From NCBI RefSeq assembly GCF_034555965.1, contig NZ_JAYDCK010000003.1, positions 2,852,001-2,916,000 on the forward strand: DNA of 64,000 bases, written 5' to 3'. Position 1 is the stretch's first letter. Each line of letters opens with the position of its first letter. The stretch is from Aquicoccus sp. G2-2. Lineage in GTDB: Bacteria > Pseudomonadota > Alphaproteobacteria > Rhodobacterales > Rhodobacteraceae. The position numbers and the translations under genes were made by a program. Positions 52,027-62,878 of the stretch are shown here, piece after piece. A model generated the notes under the pieces. The model ran no database searches. It was not told the DNA's origin and saw only the letters and a program-made list of their open reading frames with translations.

Positions 52027-53176
52027 TGATTGGGAACATGGCGGTTTCGGAATTTATGTGCATTGGCCGTTTTGCGCATCGAAATGCCCCTATTGCGATT
52101 TCAACAGCCATGTTGCCGTCGAAATAGATCAGTCTCGCTGGGTTAGAGCCTATTTGAGCGAGATCGACCGCTATGCGGAAGATCTGTCTGGGCGGGTGCT
52201 TTCGTCGATCTATTTCGGCGGCGGAACTCCCAGCCTGATGGCGCCCGAAACGGTTGAGGCCATTATTACGCGGATACGGCAACGCTGGCCGATGGCGAAT
52301 GACGCGGAGATTACGCTGGAGGCCAACCCCGGTTCGGTCGAGGCCGGGCGGTTTCGCGGTTACCGTGCTGCCGGGGTGAACCGGGTTTCGCTTGGTGTTC
52401 AGGCGCTGAACAGCGTTGATCTCAAGGCGCTAGGGCGGCTGCATTCCGTTGATGAGGCATTGCAGGCCTTCGATATAGCGCGGAATTGTTTTGAGCGCGT
52501 CAGCTTTGATTTGATTTACGCGCGGCAAAACCAGACCCTTGCCGACTGGCAGGCTGAACTTCGCCGCGCGCTGGCATTCGCAGTGGATCACCTTTCGCTT
52601 TATCAGCTTACCATAGAGCCGGGCACGGCATTTGGTGATCGCTATAGCGCAGGTCGGCTGAAAGGCTTGCCCGATGATGACGCTGGCGCAGAGATGTATG
52701 AGGCCACGCAGGATCTGTGCGGCGCAGCAGGCTTTGACGCATATGAGGTCTCTAACCATGCCAAGCCGGGCGCGGAGTCGCGGCACAACCTGCTTTATTG
52801 GCGCTATGGCGATTATATAGGCGTTGGCCCCGGTGGGCATGGGCGCATTACCCAGAGCGGCACGCGCCAAGCGACCGAAACACCGCTCGCCCCGAATACG
52901 TGGCTTAGCGCAGCGGAGGGCGGGAATGGTGAGAGCCTGCGCCGGGAACTTGGCGGGCAGGAGCAGGCGGAAGAATACCTCATGATGGGTTTGAGGGTAT
53001 CGCAAGGTGTTGATTTGCAGCGATATAATCGGCTTTCCGGCGCAAACTTGAACAATGACAAGATTACCTCTCTTGCTGATCTCGGCATGATAGAGCTCAC
53101 TCAGGACAATCTACGCGTAACCAGCCGTGGCAGGATGGTGCTGAATGCGGTAATCCGAGAACTGTTTACAGGATAA
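52019..53176 (+). CDS. hemW: Radical SAM heme chaperone HemW
   Basis: A 385-aa radical SAM protein that binds heme and helps insert it in respiratory enzymes; formerly annotated as coproporphyrinogen oxidase HemN-like. The cluster motif CASKCPYC lies near the N-terminus after [10 protein letters not shown]. Further signatures are [36 protein letters not shown] and a HemN C-terminal winged helix. I take TTG 52019, which overlaps the rdgB stop, because the homology begins at DDWEHGGFG and no ATG is nearby. Confidence 0.92.
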   Translation: MADDWEHGGFGIYVHWPFCASKCPYCDFNSHVAVEIDQSRWVRAYLSEIDRYAEDLSGRVLSSIYFGGGTPSLMAPETVEAIITRIRQRWPMANDAEITLEANPGSVEAGRFRGYRAAGVNRVSLGVQALNSVDLKALGRLHSVDEALQAFDIARNCFERVSFDLIYARQNQTLADWQAELRRALAFAVDHLSLYQLTIEPGTAFGDRYSAGRLKGLPDDDAGAEMYEATQDLCGAAGFDAYEVSNHAKPGAESRHNLLYWRYGDYIGVGPGGHGRITQSGTRQATETPLAPNTWLSAAEGGNGESLRRELGGQEQAEEYLMMGLRVSQGVDLQRYNRLSGANLNNDKITSLADLGMIELTQDNLRVTSRGRMVLNAVIRELFTG

Positions 53177-53178
53177 CC

Positions 53179-53532
53179 ATGCGATATATCTGGGCGACAT
53201 TGGGGTTAATCTGCGTGGGGCTTGGCCTGATCGGGATCGTGTTACCGCTGTTGCCGACCGTTCCATTCATGTTGCTTGCCGCATTCTTTTTCGCGCGCTC
53301 TTCCGAGCGGATGCATAGTTGGCTCATCACTCATCCGCAGTTCGGCCCAGCCATTATCGACTGGCAAGAACACGGCGCGATCAATCGCCGGGTGAAATGG
53401 ATCGCTACCGGCTCTATTCTTGTTGTTTTCGCCATCTCGCTTGCGCTTGGCCTGAAGCCTTGGCTGCTGCTGCTCCAAGGTTCGATCCTGTGCCTCGTGC
53501 TGGTCTTTATCTGGTCACGGCCAAACGCTTAG
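53179..53532 (+). CDS. YbaN-like DUF454 inner-membrane protein
   Basis: A 117-aa protein with about four hydrophobic segments. The family opening is GLGLIGIVLPLLPTVPFMLLAAFFFARSS (20-residue windows at residues 12-40), then LITHPQFGPAIIDWQEHGAI. Function is unknown. It starts 2 nt after hemW and its end overlaps the convergent parB end by 4 nt. Confidence 0.88.
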   Translation: MRYIWATLGLICVGLGLIGIVLPLLPTVPFMLLAAFFFARSSERMHSWLITHPQFGPAIIDWQEHGAINRRVKWIATGSILVVFAISLALGLKPWLLLLQGSILCLVLVFIWSRPNA

Positions 53533-54412
53533 TTGGTCAGACGTCGACAGATTTCATCGAGATCATCGAACGAACTATAGCGAATTACCACCTGGCCGGA
53601 TTCCTTGCCTGAAGTGTGGTTGATCGCAACTTTCATGCCGATATTCGCGGACAGGTCGCCTTCGAGTGCCGCCGTATCAGCATCTTTAACCGGCCTTTCC
53701 GTTTGCGCAGATTTTGGCTTTGTAGGTGCGCCCTTGCGGGCAAGGGCTTCCGTCTCCCGCACCGACAGGGCCTTTTTTACGACAATTCGCGCCAACGCAG
53801 AGGGATCATCGGCCGTGATCAGCGCCCGCGCGTGCCCGGACGACAGGGCCTCAGACCGCAGCAGCGAAAGCACGTCTTCCGGCAGGCTGAGCAAACGCAT
53901 CTGGTTTGCAATGTGCGAGCGGCTTTTGCCCAGCGCCTGGGCGAGCTTTTCCTGAGTGTGGCCAAATTCATCCATCAATTGCCGATAGCCGGCGGCTTCT
54001 TCAATTGGATTCAGGTCTGCGCGTTGAATGTTTTCGATTATGGCGACTTCGAGGACTTCGGTATCGTCGAAATTGCGGATAATAACCGGAACGTCATGCA
54101 GTTGCGCCAACTGCGCGGCCCGCCACCGGCGCTCTCCGGCAACGATTTGATATTGCTGTGGTTTCTTTGGGTCGGGCCGAACGATGAGCGGCTGTATGAT
54201 GCCCTTCTCACGGATCGAGTTTGCCAGATCTTCGAGCTTGTCTTGATCAAAGCTGCGCCGTGGCTGATCCGGGTTTGGCGCGACACGCTCAATCGGCAGG
54301 TTTTCTTCGGCGCGTCGCGGCATATCTGATGCGGTGCTGCCCGTATCGCTTGGGTTCACATCGGCCATCAATGCCGACAGTCCGCGACCCAGCCCTCTTT
54401 TTTCTCTGCCAT
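53529..54412 (-). CDS. parB: Chromosome partitioning protein ParB, frameshifted at its start
   Basis: ParB binds parS sites and spreads as a CTP-dependent clamp. Motifs are LPIERVAPNPDQPRRSFDQD, QIVAGERRWRAAQLAQL (CTP/arginine patch), ENIQRADLNPIEEAAGYRQL and a helix-turn-helix (THTQ-like region TQEKLAQALGKSRSHIANQM). The frame from the internal ATG 54371 gives 280 aa, but the family start MAEKKRGLGRGLSALMADV lies upstream: ATG 54412 reads MAEKK, then the frame is lost in an A-run (54398-54403, T on the plus strand). One extra A joins RGLGRGLSALMADV in frame. The missing N-terminus contains the ParA-stimulating arginine region. Confidence 0.94.
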
Positions 54413-54430
54413 TTCCCTGCCCCTTATGCC

Positions 54431-55240
54431 CTACGCCGCCACGCGGATATTTTTGCCGATCAGTTCCTTGGCCAACGCACGATACGCCTGCGCGCCTTTT
54501 GACTCCGGTTCATAGGCCAGCACCGACATGGCAAAAGAGGGTGCCTCGCTAACTCGGACATTGCGCGGAACGATCGTGGCGAACACCAGATCGCCCAAGT
54601 TATCGCGGGCGTCCGCCTCAACCTGCTGAGATAGCCGATTACGGCCATCATACATGGTGAGCACAATCCCTTCGATACGAAGTTTGGGATTGGCGGATTG
54701 CCGCACTTCGCGGATCGTAAGCATAAGTTGCGAAAGCCCTTCCAGCGCAAAGAACTCACTTTGCAGAGGCACCAGAACTGAATGCGCGGCGACCATTGCA
54801 TTCACCGTGAGCAAGTTCAACGAGGGCGGGCAGTCGATCAGAATATAGTCGAGGTCATACGCATCCATCGCGCGCTGGCGGAGAGAATCATGCAGCAGGT
54901 GTATGCGTTTTTCGTTTGAAATCAATTCGATATCCGCAGAGCTTAGGTCCACGGTGGCGGGAACAATCGAAAGATGCTCGGTTTCTGTGGAGTGAATCAC
55001 ATCGCCAAGTTCGGCCTCGCCAAGTATGAGATCATAGGTGTTGAACTCTCGTTTTGACGAATCAATTCCCAGCCCGGTGGAAGCATTGCCCTGCGGATCA
55101 AGGTCAACGATGAGGACGCGGCGCCCTTGTTCTGCCAAAGCGGCGCCAAGGTTTATCGTTGTCGTTGTTTTGCCGACACCACCCTTTTGGTTGGCAACAG
55201 CGATGATTTTCGGGCCCGGCGGGCGCGTGGGGTCAGACAC
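54431..55240 (-). CDS. parA: Chromosome partitioning ATPase ParA (Soj)
   Basis: A 269-aa ParA ATPase that moves ParB-parS complexes along the nucleoid. The deviant Walker A is AVANQKGGVGKTTTTINLG; Walker B-type motifs are VLIVDLDPQGNASTGLG and YILIDCPPSLNLLTVNA. Its start overlaps the rsmG end by 8 nt, and parB begins 18 nt after its stop. Length is typical for chromosomal ParA. Confidence 0.97.
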   Translation of the reverse strand: MSDPTRPPGPKIIAVANQKGGVGKTTTTINLGAALAEQGRRVLIVDLDPQGNASTGLGIDSSKREFNTYDLILGEAELGDVIHSTETEHLSIVPATVDLSSADIELISNEKRIHLLHDSLRQRAMDAYDLDYILIDCPPSLNLLTVNAMVAAHSVLVPLQSEFFALEGLSQLMLTIREVRQSANPKLRIEGIVLTMYDGRNRLSQQVEADARDNLGDLVFATIVPRNVRVSEAPSFAMSVLAYEPESKGAQAYRALAKELIGKNIRVAA

Positions 55241-55847
55241 GGGATAATCCTTCGATTTGCAAAATCACGGCCTCGGAATCGGTGCTGCTCGGATGTGTAT
55301 CATACGAGAAATTCCATGCTGCGCGAGCGGAATGAAGCTCTGATTTCCAGTTTTTCCCCTTGTGCAGAAAACAGGTAGCATTGGGCGCGAGATGGCGTTC
55401 CGCAAGGCCGAGAAGCGTCGTTAAGTCAGAAAGCGCGCGGGCGGAAAGGATGTTCGCCCTAAGTGGGGCGGTTTCTTCGATCCTCTTTGCAATCACCTCG
55501 GCTTTCGCTCCGGTTTCGCGTAATACGGTCCGCAGGAATGCCGCCTTGCGTTGATCGCTTTCGACAAGAGTGACTCGTGTCGGGTTCCCGCTTTCCACAG
55601 CACAGATCGCAACGACCAGACCGGGAAATCCACCGCCGCTGCCCAGATCGGCCCAATGCGTGGCTGGCGTTTTGAGCAAGTGAATAACCTGTAGGGAGTC
55701 GAGGATATGACGCTCCCAAAGCGTTGCAAGCGTTGAGCGGGCGACAAGGTTGATGCGCGGGTTCCACTTTTGCAAGAGTTCTGCATAAAGGTGGAGGCGG
55801 TCGAATGTTTCACGTGAAACATTCATGCTCTCCGGAGTTGGGCTCAC
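55233..55847 (-). CDS. rsmG: 16S rRNA (guanine527-N7)-methyltransferase RsmG
   Basis: A 204-aa SAM-dependent methyltransferase (GidB). Motifs are [24 protein letters not shown] and [18 protein letters not shown], then [25 protein letters not shown] 55847 overlaps the mnmG stop (ATGA). The codons for residues 9-14 (NVSRET) are formed by a perfect parS site, so the gene's beginning doubles as a centromere. Confidence 0.95.
   Translation of the reverse strand: MSPTPESMNVSRETFDRLHLYAELLQKWNPRINLVARSTLATLWERHILDSLQVIHLLKTPATHWADLGSGGGFPGLVVAICAVESGNPTRVTLVESDQRKAAFLRTVLRETGAKAEVIAKRIEETAPLRANILSARALSDLTTLLGLAERHLAPNATCFLHKGKNWKSELHSARAAWNFSYDTHPSSTDSEAVILQIEGLSRV
55806..55821. promoter_or_regulatory. 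parS site 1 (inside rsmG 5' end)
   Basis: TGTTTCACGTGAAACA is a perfect match to the 16-bp parS consensus bound by ParB. The palindrome extends three bases on each side (GAA...TTC, 55803-55824). It lies 41-56 nt into rsmG on the complement, about 1.4 kb from the parB start and 4.5 kb from the likely oriC. Confidence 0.96.
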
Positions 55848-57718
55848 GCCGATCTCTCCCGCTTTTCCTGCCGGAGTTTGACCAGCAGAAGCGCGAGCGC
55901 AGCAGGGGTCATCCCGTCGATGCGTGCGGCGTGGGCGAGGCTGGACGGGCGTGTTTTGTCTAGTTTGGCTTTTAACTCGTTGGAAAGGCCGTCAAGCTCT
56001 GCATATCGAAACTCCGGAGGGATGATGTGCCCTTCGTCACGTTTCAACGCTTCGACATCGCGCCTTTGGCGCTCAATATAATTCGCATAAAGCGCGTCTT
56101 TTTCCAGCTGAGCACGAATTTCTGGGGAGACGGCCTCAAGCGTCGGATCAAGCGGCAGCAAGCGTTCGAAATCTACGTCCGGAAAGGCGAGCAATGCCAT
56201 GCCGTTGCGCCGGGTGCCGTCCTCGTTCATCGTAAACCCTTGCGCATTGAGTTGCGTCGGCGTCCAGCTTTGCGACTCGAGCAGCTCCTTGCCACGGGCC
56301 AACGCTTCCGCCTTGGATTCAAAGGCGTCTTTGCGGGCATTGCTAACGCATCCCAGCGCGATTGCGGTGGGTGTCAGGCGTTGGTCGGCATTGTCGGCGC
56401 GAAGCGAAAGGCGAAACTCCGCGCGTGAGGTGAACATACGATAGGGCTCACTGACGCCGCGCGTGATCAGGTCATCGACCATCACACCAATATAGCTGTC
56501 AGCGCGGCTAAAAAGGACAGGTGCCTCGCCACGAACGGCGCGTGCGGCATTCAGACCCGCTACAAGACCTTGTGCGGCGGCCTCCTCATAGCCTGTCGTA
56601 CCGTTGATTTGCCCAGCAAAATAAAGGCCGGGGACAGATTTCAAGGCGAGCGTGGCATCAAGCGCGCGCGGATCAACATAGTCATACTCAATCGCATAAC
56701 CGGGTTGAAGAATCTCGGCCTGTTCAAGGCCAAGAATCGAATGCACGTAGTCGCGCTGGACGTCTTCTGGCAGGGAGGTGCTGATCCCGTTCGGATAAAT
56801 CGTGTGGTCTGTCACGCCTTCGGGTTCAAGGAATATCTGATGCGAAGCCTTGTCGGCAAAACGCACAATCTTGTCTTCGATAGACGGGCAATACCGTGGG
56901 CCAACCCCGTCTATATGTCCGCCATACATTGCCGAGCGCGACAGATTCTTCTGAATAATCTCGTGCGTTGTGGCGTTGGTGTGTGTGATCCCGCAGGAAA
57001 CCTGTGGCGCCGATACCGCCGTTGAAAGGAAGGAAAACAGCGTCGGGGTATCATCGCCGGGCTGATTTTCCAGGCGGTCCCAGTTGATTGTGCGCCCATC
57101 CAGGCGCGGAGGAGTCCCGGTTTTCAGGCGACCGAGAGGAAGATCGAAGCTGTCGAGCCGATCAGCAAGTTTGACTGAGGGTTTGTTGCCCATCCTGCCG
57201 CCGGGCCGGGATACATCCCCAATGTGAATAACGCCCCGCAGAAAAGTTCCCGTTGTGAGGATAACCGCCGAGGCGGTGATTTCAGTCCCATCGGCCAAGA
57301 CAACACCCATAACCGAACCGTTTTTCATAAGAAAATCGGTGGTCTCTCCTTCAATAATCGCAAGATTCTCGCGTTGCTCGGTCTCGCGCAGCATTTCGCG
57401 GCGATAAATTGCACGGTCTGCCTGCGCTCTCGGGCCTTGCACTGCTGGGCCTTTACGCCGGTTCAAAAGCCGAAACTGAATGCCCGCAAGATCGGCCACC
57501 CGACCCATCACGCCATCCATCGCATCAATTTCCCGGACAAGATGGCCTTTGCCAAGCCCGCCAATCGCCGGATTGCACGACATAACCCCTATGTCCGCTC
57601 GTTGCAGTGTCACCAATGCCGTGCGCGCGCCCATCCGCGCAGCGGCGTGCGCGGCTTCGGCCCCCGCATGACCGCCGCCAACTACAATTACATCAAAGTC
57701 ATGTTTCACGTGAAACAT
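55844..57718 (-). CDS. mnmG: tRNA U34 carboxymethylaminomethyl synthesis protein MnmG (GidA)
   Basis: A 624-aa FAD protein that with MnmE modifies the wobble uridine of several tRNAs. The FAD motif is [20 protein letters not shown]. Family signatures are [27 protein letters not shown]-like [17 protein letters not shown] and [22 protein letters not shown] start at ATG 57718 ([10 protein letters not shown]); a further upstream start (57736) would overlap mnmE. The first six codons are exactly a parS palindrome. mnmE ends 2 nt upstream. Confidence 0.96.
   Translation of the reverse strand: MFHVKHDFDVIVVGGGHAGAEAAHAAARMGARTALVTLQRADIGVMSCNPAIGGLGKGHLVREIDAMDGVMGRVADLAGIQFRLLNRRKGPAVQGPRAQADRAIYRREMLRETEQRENLAIIEGETTDFLMKNGSVMGVVLADGTEITASAVILTTGTFLRGVIHIGDVSRPGGRMGNKPSVKLADRLDSFDLPLGRLKTGTPPRLDGRTINWDRLENQPGDDTPTLFSFLSTAVSAPQVSCGITHTNATTHEIIQKNLSRSAMYGGHIDGVGPRYCPSIEDKIVRFADKASHQIFLEPEGVTDHTIYPNGISTSLPEDVQRDYVHSILGLEQAEILQPGYAIEYDYVDPRALDATLALKSVPGLYFAGQINGTTGYEEAAAQGLVAGLNAARAVRGEAPVLFSRADSYIGVMVDDLITRGVSEPYRMFTSRAEFRLSLRADNADQRLTPTAIALGCVSNARKDAFESKAEALARGKELLESQSWTPTQLNAQGFTMNEDGTRRNGMALLAFPDVDFERLLPLDPTLEAVSPEIRAQLEKDALYANYIERQRRDVEALKRDEGHIIPPEFRYAELDGLSNELKAKLDKTRPSSLAHAARIDGMTPAALALLLVKLRQEKRERSA
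57702..57717. promoter_or_regulatory. parS site 2 (codons 1-6 of mnmG)
   Basis: TGTTTCACGTGAAACA again matches the parS consensus perfectly, extended by one base on each side (57701-57718). On the complement it is the start of mnmG, ATG TTT CAC GTG AAA CAT, read MFHVKH. The two sites are 1.9 kb apart. Confidence 0.96.
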
Positions 57719-57720
57719 CC

Positions 57721-59004
57721 TCACTTGCCGATACAAAAGCTGGCGAATATCTCGTCGAGAACCATCTCAACATCTACGCGGCCCACCAACGCGTCAAGCG
57801 CACGGATGGCGCTGCGCAGCTCTTCCGCTGCTATATCAGAATGATCCGGGCCAAGGTCAAGCACCTCCGCCACCCGATCAAGTGCCGAAACCGTGCGCGT
57901 CATAGCAAACCTGTGGCGTTCGCGCGTGGCAATACCAGCCGTAGCCGCGCGCGCCGAGAGGGTTTCAGTGATCTGATTCACAAGAGCAGCAATCCCTTCG
58001 CCGGTGAGGCCAGACACCGCGCCAGTTTTCTCATGAAGCAAATCGCCCTTGGCTCGCACAGTGATATCGCCTTCGCGCGGGACAATATCAGGCGGGGCGC
58101 CATCGGTCAGAAAGACTCGCAAATCGGCCAGATCGGCCCGCTCACGGGCGCGAGAAATGCCAATGTTTTCAACGTGGTCATCGGTTTCGCGCAGGCCTGC
58201 GGTATCCAGTAGGGTAACGGGAAGACCGGCAAGCTCCATGCGCACCTCGATCACGTCGCGCGTGGTGCCCGCATATTCGGACGTGATCGCCGCATCGCGC
58301 CCGGCAAGCGCGTTCAAGAGCGTGGATTTTCCGACATTCGGCGCGCCAAGAATCGCAACCTCGAACCCGGTTCGGATACGCTCCGCCGCGGTCACGCCGT
58401 TAATTTCCGTGGCAAGGCTGGTTCGGGTGCGATTCAGTAGTTCAGCAACTTCCGGGGTCACATCAACAGGAACCTCTTCATCCGCAAAATCAATCGTGGC
58501 TTCCAGCAGCGCAGCCGCGCGGATAAGATCACGCCGCCAAACCTCAACCCGCCCGCCTAAATCACCCGAAAGAACGCGCAATGCCTGCCGTCTTTGTGCT
58601 TCGGTTTCAGCATCAATCAGATCCGCAAGCCCTTCGACCTGTGCAAGATCAAGCCGCCCGTTTTCCAGCGCACGGCGTGTGAACTCACCCGGCTCCGCAA
58701 GGCGCAGGCCGTCGATTTCGCCGAGTGCGCGCAGCACAGCAGAAACCGTCGCCGTTGACCCGTGCAAGTGAAGCTCGATGACCTCTTCACCGGTAAAGCT
58801 GGATTTCGCTGGGAAGGCCAAGACCAACGCTTCATCCAGCCGGGTGCCTTCGACGTCCTTCAATATCCGAAGCCCGGTCTTTCGCGGCTCAGGCAACGCC
58901 CCGGAAAGGGCACGGCCAGATTCCCAAGCCTTTGGCCCGGAAATACGGATAACGGCAACTCCGGCTTTCCCCGGAGCGCTGGCCAATGCAAAAATCGTAT
59001 CCAT
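57721..59004 (-). CDS. mnmE: tRNA modification GTPase MnmE (TrmE)
   Basis: A 427-aa GTPase partner of MnmG. The N-terminal domain is [22 protein letters not shown] with [23 protein letters not shown]. The G domain has [27 protein letters not shown] and [12 protein letters not shown]. The C-terminal end FASFCIGK holds the catalytic Cys motif C(I/L)GK. Length is slightly short but complete. Confidence 0.96.
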   Translation of the reverse strand: MDTIFALASAPGKAGVAVIRISGPKAWESGRALSGALPEPRKTGLRILKDVEGTRLDEALVLAFPAKSSFTGEEVIELHLHGSTATVSAVLRALGEIDGLRLAEPGEFTRRALENGRLDLAQVEGLADLIDAETEAQRRQALRVLSGDLGGRVEVWRRDLIRAAALLEATIDFADEEVPVDVTPEVAELLNRTRTSLATEINGVTAAERIRTGFEVAILGAPNVGKSTLLNALAGRDAAITSEYAGTTRDVIEVRMELAGLPVTLLDTAGLRETDDHVENIGISRARERADLADLRVFLTDGAPPDIVPREGDITVRAKGDLLHEKTGAVSGLTGEGIAALVNQITETLSARAATAGIATRERHRFAMTRTVSALDRVAEVLDLGPDHSDIAAEELRSAIRALDALVGRVDVEMVLDEIFASFCIGK

Positions 59005-59034
59005 TTATCATAACCTGTTGTTTTACAACAGTTA

Positions 59035-60306
<1,272 letters not shown>

Positions 60307-60861
60307 GGGAAATATCCTTGATCATCCGCATGGGCGGAATACGATCTGTCTGAAAGTGGAGATCCTTTGCCCGGACGGGCAGGGTTGCCGTTTGATAGGC
60401 TTGAAAGCAGAGCCTGTCAACTCAATGCAATCAAGGCCAACGCTGTTTCTCGGCTTAAGCTCACCCCGGTCGTTGTCTATCTATAATATGGAAAGAAAAG
60501 AAAAGGATGATGATTAAGTAGGGGATGGCGGGTTCTGTGGATTACGGTGATTTCCCGGGTTTATCCTCAGGCTTGGCCGGCCTTGGAAGGCTCTGTGGAG
60601 AAGTGATGATGCCGCGATCAGAATGGGCATGTATATGGCGAAGCAGTGGTCTCAGCTAAGGCGGGTACTGTGGGTAAGAGGGAGGAGAGTTTTTGGAAAA
60701 CGGCAGTTGTTAATCGACCTTGGGTTTTCCTTATCCCGAGGGGAAAACTATGAGTGAGCAGCCTTCGGAAAAATGTGATTTCCAGATTGACAGGGGGATG
60801 TGTTGGATTCGCCCCGAGTGATCCCTTAAGAAGTCCTTAACAAACACACGAAGTTATCCAC
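60307..60861. other. Probable chromosomal replication origin (oriC)
   Basis: A 555-nt stretch with no credible gene between divergent rho and maf. In alphaproteobacteria such as Caulobacter the origin lies next to the maf(RP001)-aroE-coaE-dnaQ-secB block, which starts here. The stretch holds a perfect DnaA box (60854-60862), variant boxes TGTGGATTA (60536-60544), TGTGGAGAA (60594-60602) and TGTGGGTAA (60669-60677), TTATCCTCA (60561-60569), and a full CtrA box. AT-rich runs lie at 60478-60520 and 60690-60750. The parS sites are 2.6-4.6 kb away. Confidence 0.72.
60826..60840. promoter_or_regulatory. CtrA-type box TTAA-N7-TTAA
   Basis: TTAAGAAGTCCTTAA, followed by C at 60841, fits the full CtrA consensus TTAA-N7-TTAAC exactly. 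It stands 21 nt before the maf start codon and 13 nt before the perfect DnaA box. In Caulobacter CtrA binds such boxes in the origin and blocks initiation; here the site could serve that role or regulate maf. Confidence 0.6.
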
Positions 60862-60862
60862 A
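60854..60862 (+). promoter_or_regulatory. Perfect DnaA box
   Basis: TTATCCACA matches the DnaA consensus at all nine positions. Its last base is the A of the maf ATG, so DnaA binding would cover the maf start and could repress its translation start region or transcription. Confidence 0.8.
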
Positions 60863-61461
60863 TGGCACGCAAATTGATCCTAGCTTCCGGATCGTCGATC
60901 CGGCAAACGCTTTTGCACAATGCGGGCGTTGAATTTGACGTGGTGATTCCCCGGTTGGATGAAGAGACGATCAAACAGGCGCTTCTGGCTGAGGGGACCA
61001 AACCGCGCGATATTGCGGATGCATTGGCAGAAGGAAAAGCGGCAAAGGTGAGCAATAAGCAGCCCGAGGATTTGGTGCTGGGCTGTGATCAGGTTCTGGA
61101 TTTTGCGGGCACGCTTCTGTCAAAGCCAACGACGAAAGACGATGCGCGCAAGCAGATATTAGCGATGCGCGGCAAGACACACAGCCTGTTTTCGGCCGCT
61201 GTGATCTACCACGAGGTTCGGCCGATCTGGCGGCATGTTGGACAGGTACGCTTAACGATGCGGGCGTTTTCGGATAAGTGGTTGAATGGATACTTGGATC
61301 GCAACTGGGACAGCATCTGCAACGCCGTCGGCGGATACAAGCTCGAACAAGAGGGCGTGCGCCTGTTTTCGCGCATCGAAGGCGATTATTTCAACGTCCT
61401 TGGATTGCCCCTGATGGAAATACTGTCTTATCTCACGGTGAGCGGAGACCTCGACGCATGA
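60862..61461 (+). CDS. maf: Maf-family nucleotide pyrophosphatase
   Basis: A 199-aa Maf protein that hydrolyses non-canonical or modified nucleoside triphosphates. The opening LILASGSSIRQTLLHNAGV carries the Ser and Arg of the family P-loop-like motif. The acidic residues are in LVLGCDQVLDF, and GDYFNVLGLPL ends the fold. It overlaps aroE (ATGA) and begins the origin-proximal operon maf-aroE-coaE-dnaQ. Confidence 0.93.
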   Translation: MARKLILASGSSIRQTLLHNAGVEFDVVIPRLDEETIKQALLAEGTKPRDIADALAEGKAAKVSNKQPEDLVLGCDQVLDFAGTLLSKPTTKDDARKQILAMRGKTHSLFSAAVIYHEVRPIWRHVGQVRLTMRAFSDKWLNGYLDRNWDSICNAVGGYKLEQEGVRLFSRIEGDYFNVLGLPLMEILSYLTVSGDLDA

Positions 61462-62291
61462 ACACAACACGTATTCCCTTGGCTGGGGTGATCGGATCGC
61501 CGATCGCTCATTCGAAGTCACCCCGGCTACATCATTATTGGCTGCGCGCCTATGGGATCAAGGGCCACTATATTCCGATGGATATCGGCATTGATGACCT
61601 TGAAAGCGTTATCAGGATGCTGCCGAAGATGGGCTTTGTCGGGGTCAATATCACGGTGCCGCACAAGGAACGCGTGATGGATATCGCTGATCTTGTGACC
61701 GACAGGGCAACATTGATCGGGGCGGCGAATACGTTGATTTTCCGCAAGGACGGCAAAATTCACGCCGACAACACGGATGGTTACGGATTCATCGAAAATC
61801 TCAGGCAAGGCGCGCCCAGGTGGAACCCGAAGGCCGGTGTGGCGGCTGTTCTTGGTGCCGGTGGTGCGGCGCGGGCGGTTGTGGCGTCGCTTGTTGATGT
61901 GGGCGTTCCGGAGATTGTGATTTCCAACCGCACCCGAGTTCGGGCCGAAAATCTGGCGGTTGATTTTGGCAAGCGTGTGAGCGTGGTGGAGTGGGTCAAG
62001 GCCGGAAACCTGCTGGAAGAGGCGGCGTTGGTGGTGAACACAACATCGCTTGGTATGGTAGGCAAGCCGGAGCTTCGTGTTCCACTGGATGGGATCAGCC
62101 CGAAAGCAATTGTTACCGACCTTGTTTATAACCCGCTGAAAACCCGACTTCTGCGCGAGGCAGAAGAGATTGGATGTGTCACGGTCGACGGGCTGGGAAT
62201 GTTGATTCATCAGGCCGTGCCGGCGTTCGAACGGTGGTTCGGACAGCGCCCGGTGGTGGATGAGGCGATACGCGCGGCAGTGCTACGGTGA
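61458..62291 (+). CDS. aroE: Shikimate dehydrogenase
   Basis: A 277-aa NADPH-dependent shikimate dehydrogenase for aromatic amino acid synthesis. The shikimate site is GVIGSPIAHSKSPRLHHYWL and the catalytic Lys lies in VNITVPHKERVM; NADP site LGAGGAARAVVASL. GLGMLIHQAVPAFERWFG ends the fold. ATG 61458 overlaps the maf stop. The frame is open further upstream within maf, but the homology starts here. Confidence 0.96.
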   Translation: MNTTRIPLAGVIGSPIAHSKSPRLHHYWLRAYGIKGHYIPMDIGIDDLESVIRMLPKMGFVGVNITVPHKERVMDIADLVTDRATLIGAANTLIFRKDGKIHADNTDGYGFIENLRQGAPRWNPKAGVAAVLGAGGAARAVVASLVDVGVPEIVISNRTRVRAENLAVDFGKRVSVVEWVKAGNLLEEAALVVNTTSLGMVGKPELRVPLDGISPKAIVTDLVYNPLKTRLLREAEEIGCVTVDGLGMLIHQAVPAFERWFGQRPVVDEAIRAAVLR

Positions 62292-62878
62292 GCTTTCTTC
62301 TGGGATTAACCGGCTCTATCGGGATGGGCAAATCGGCAACCGCAAAGCTTTTTGCCGAAGCTGGTTGCGATGTGTGGGACGCGGACGCAGCGGTGCACCG
62401 GCTTTATGCAAAGGGCGGTGCGGCGGTCGCACCGATGGCCGAAGCCTTTCCCGAGGCGATAGAGGGCGGCGTGGTATCGCGCGAGGTATTAAAGCGCATC
62501 ATCGGGAACACGCCGGATGCCTTGGCGAAGATCGAAGCTATTGTGCATCCGCTGGTCGGGGCAGACCGCGCGGAATTTATCGCCGGTGCGCAGGCCGACA
62601 TTATAGTCTTGGATATCCCGCTGCTTTTTGAGACCGGGGGCAACAAGGCAATGGATGCGGTTGTGGTGGTGTCGATTGATGCACAGACCCAGCGCGAGCG
62701 TGTGCTGGCGCGTGGCACAATGAGTGAGGCGCAGTTTGAAGCGATTTTGGCCAAGCAGGTGCCGGACGCACAAAAGCGTGCGCAGGCCGATTATGTTGTC
62801 CTGACAGACACGGTTGAGAACGCGCGCGCGCAGGTGCAGGATGTGATTGCGGATATTCGGAGCAGGCGCGATGCGTGA
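62288..62878 (+). CDS. coaE: Dephospho-CoA kinase
   Basis: A 196-aa enzyme for the last step of coenzyme A synthesis. The P-loop is LGLTGSIGMGKSATAKLFAE, then VWDADAAVHRLY and LDIPLLFETGGNK. The start is GTG 62288, overlapping the aroE stop (GTGA). The end overlaps dnaQ by 8 nt. Length is typical. Confidence 0.96.
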   Translation: MSFLLGLTGSIGMGKSATAKLFAEAGCDVWDADAAVHRLYAKGGAAVAPMAEAFPEAIEGGVVSREVLKRIIGNTPDALAKIEAIVHPLVGADRAEFIAGAQADIIVLDIPLLFETGGNKAMDAVVVVSIDAQTQRERVLARGTMSEAQFEAILAKQVPDAQKRAQADYVVLTDTVENARAQVQDVIADIRSRRDA

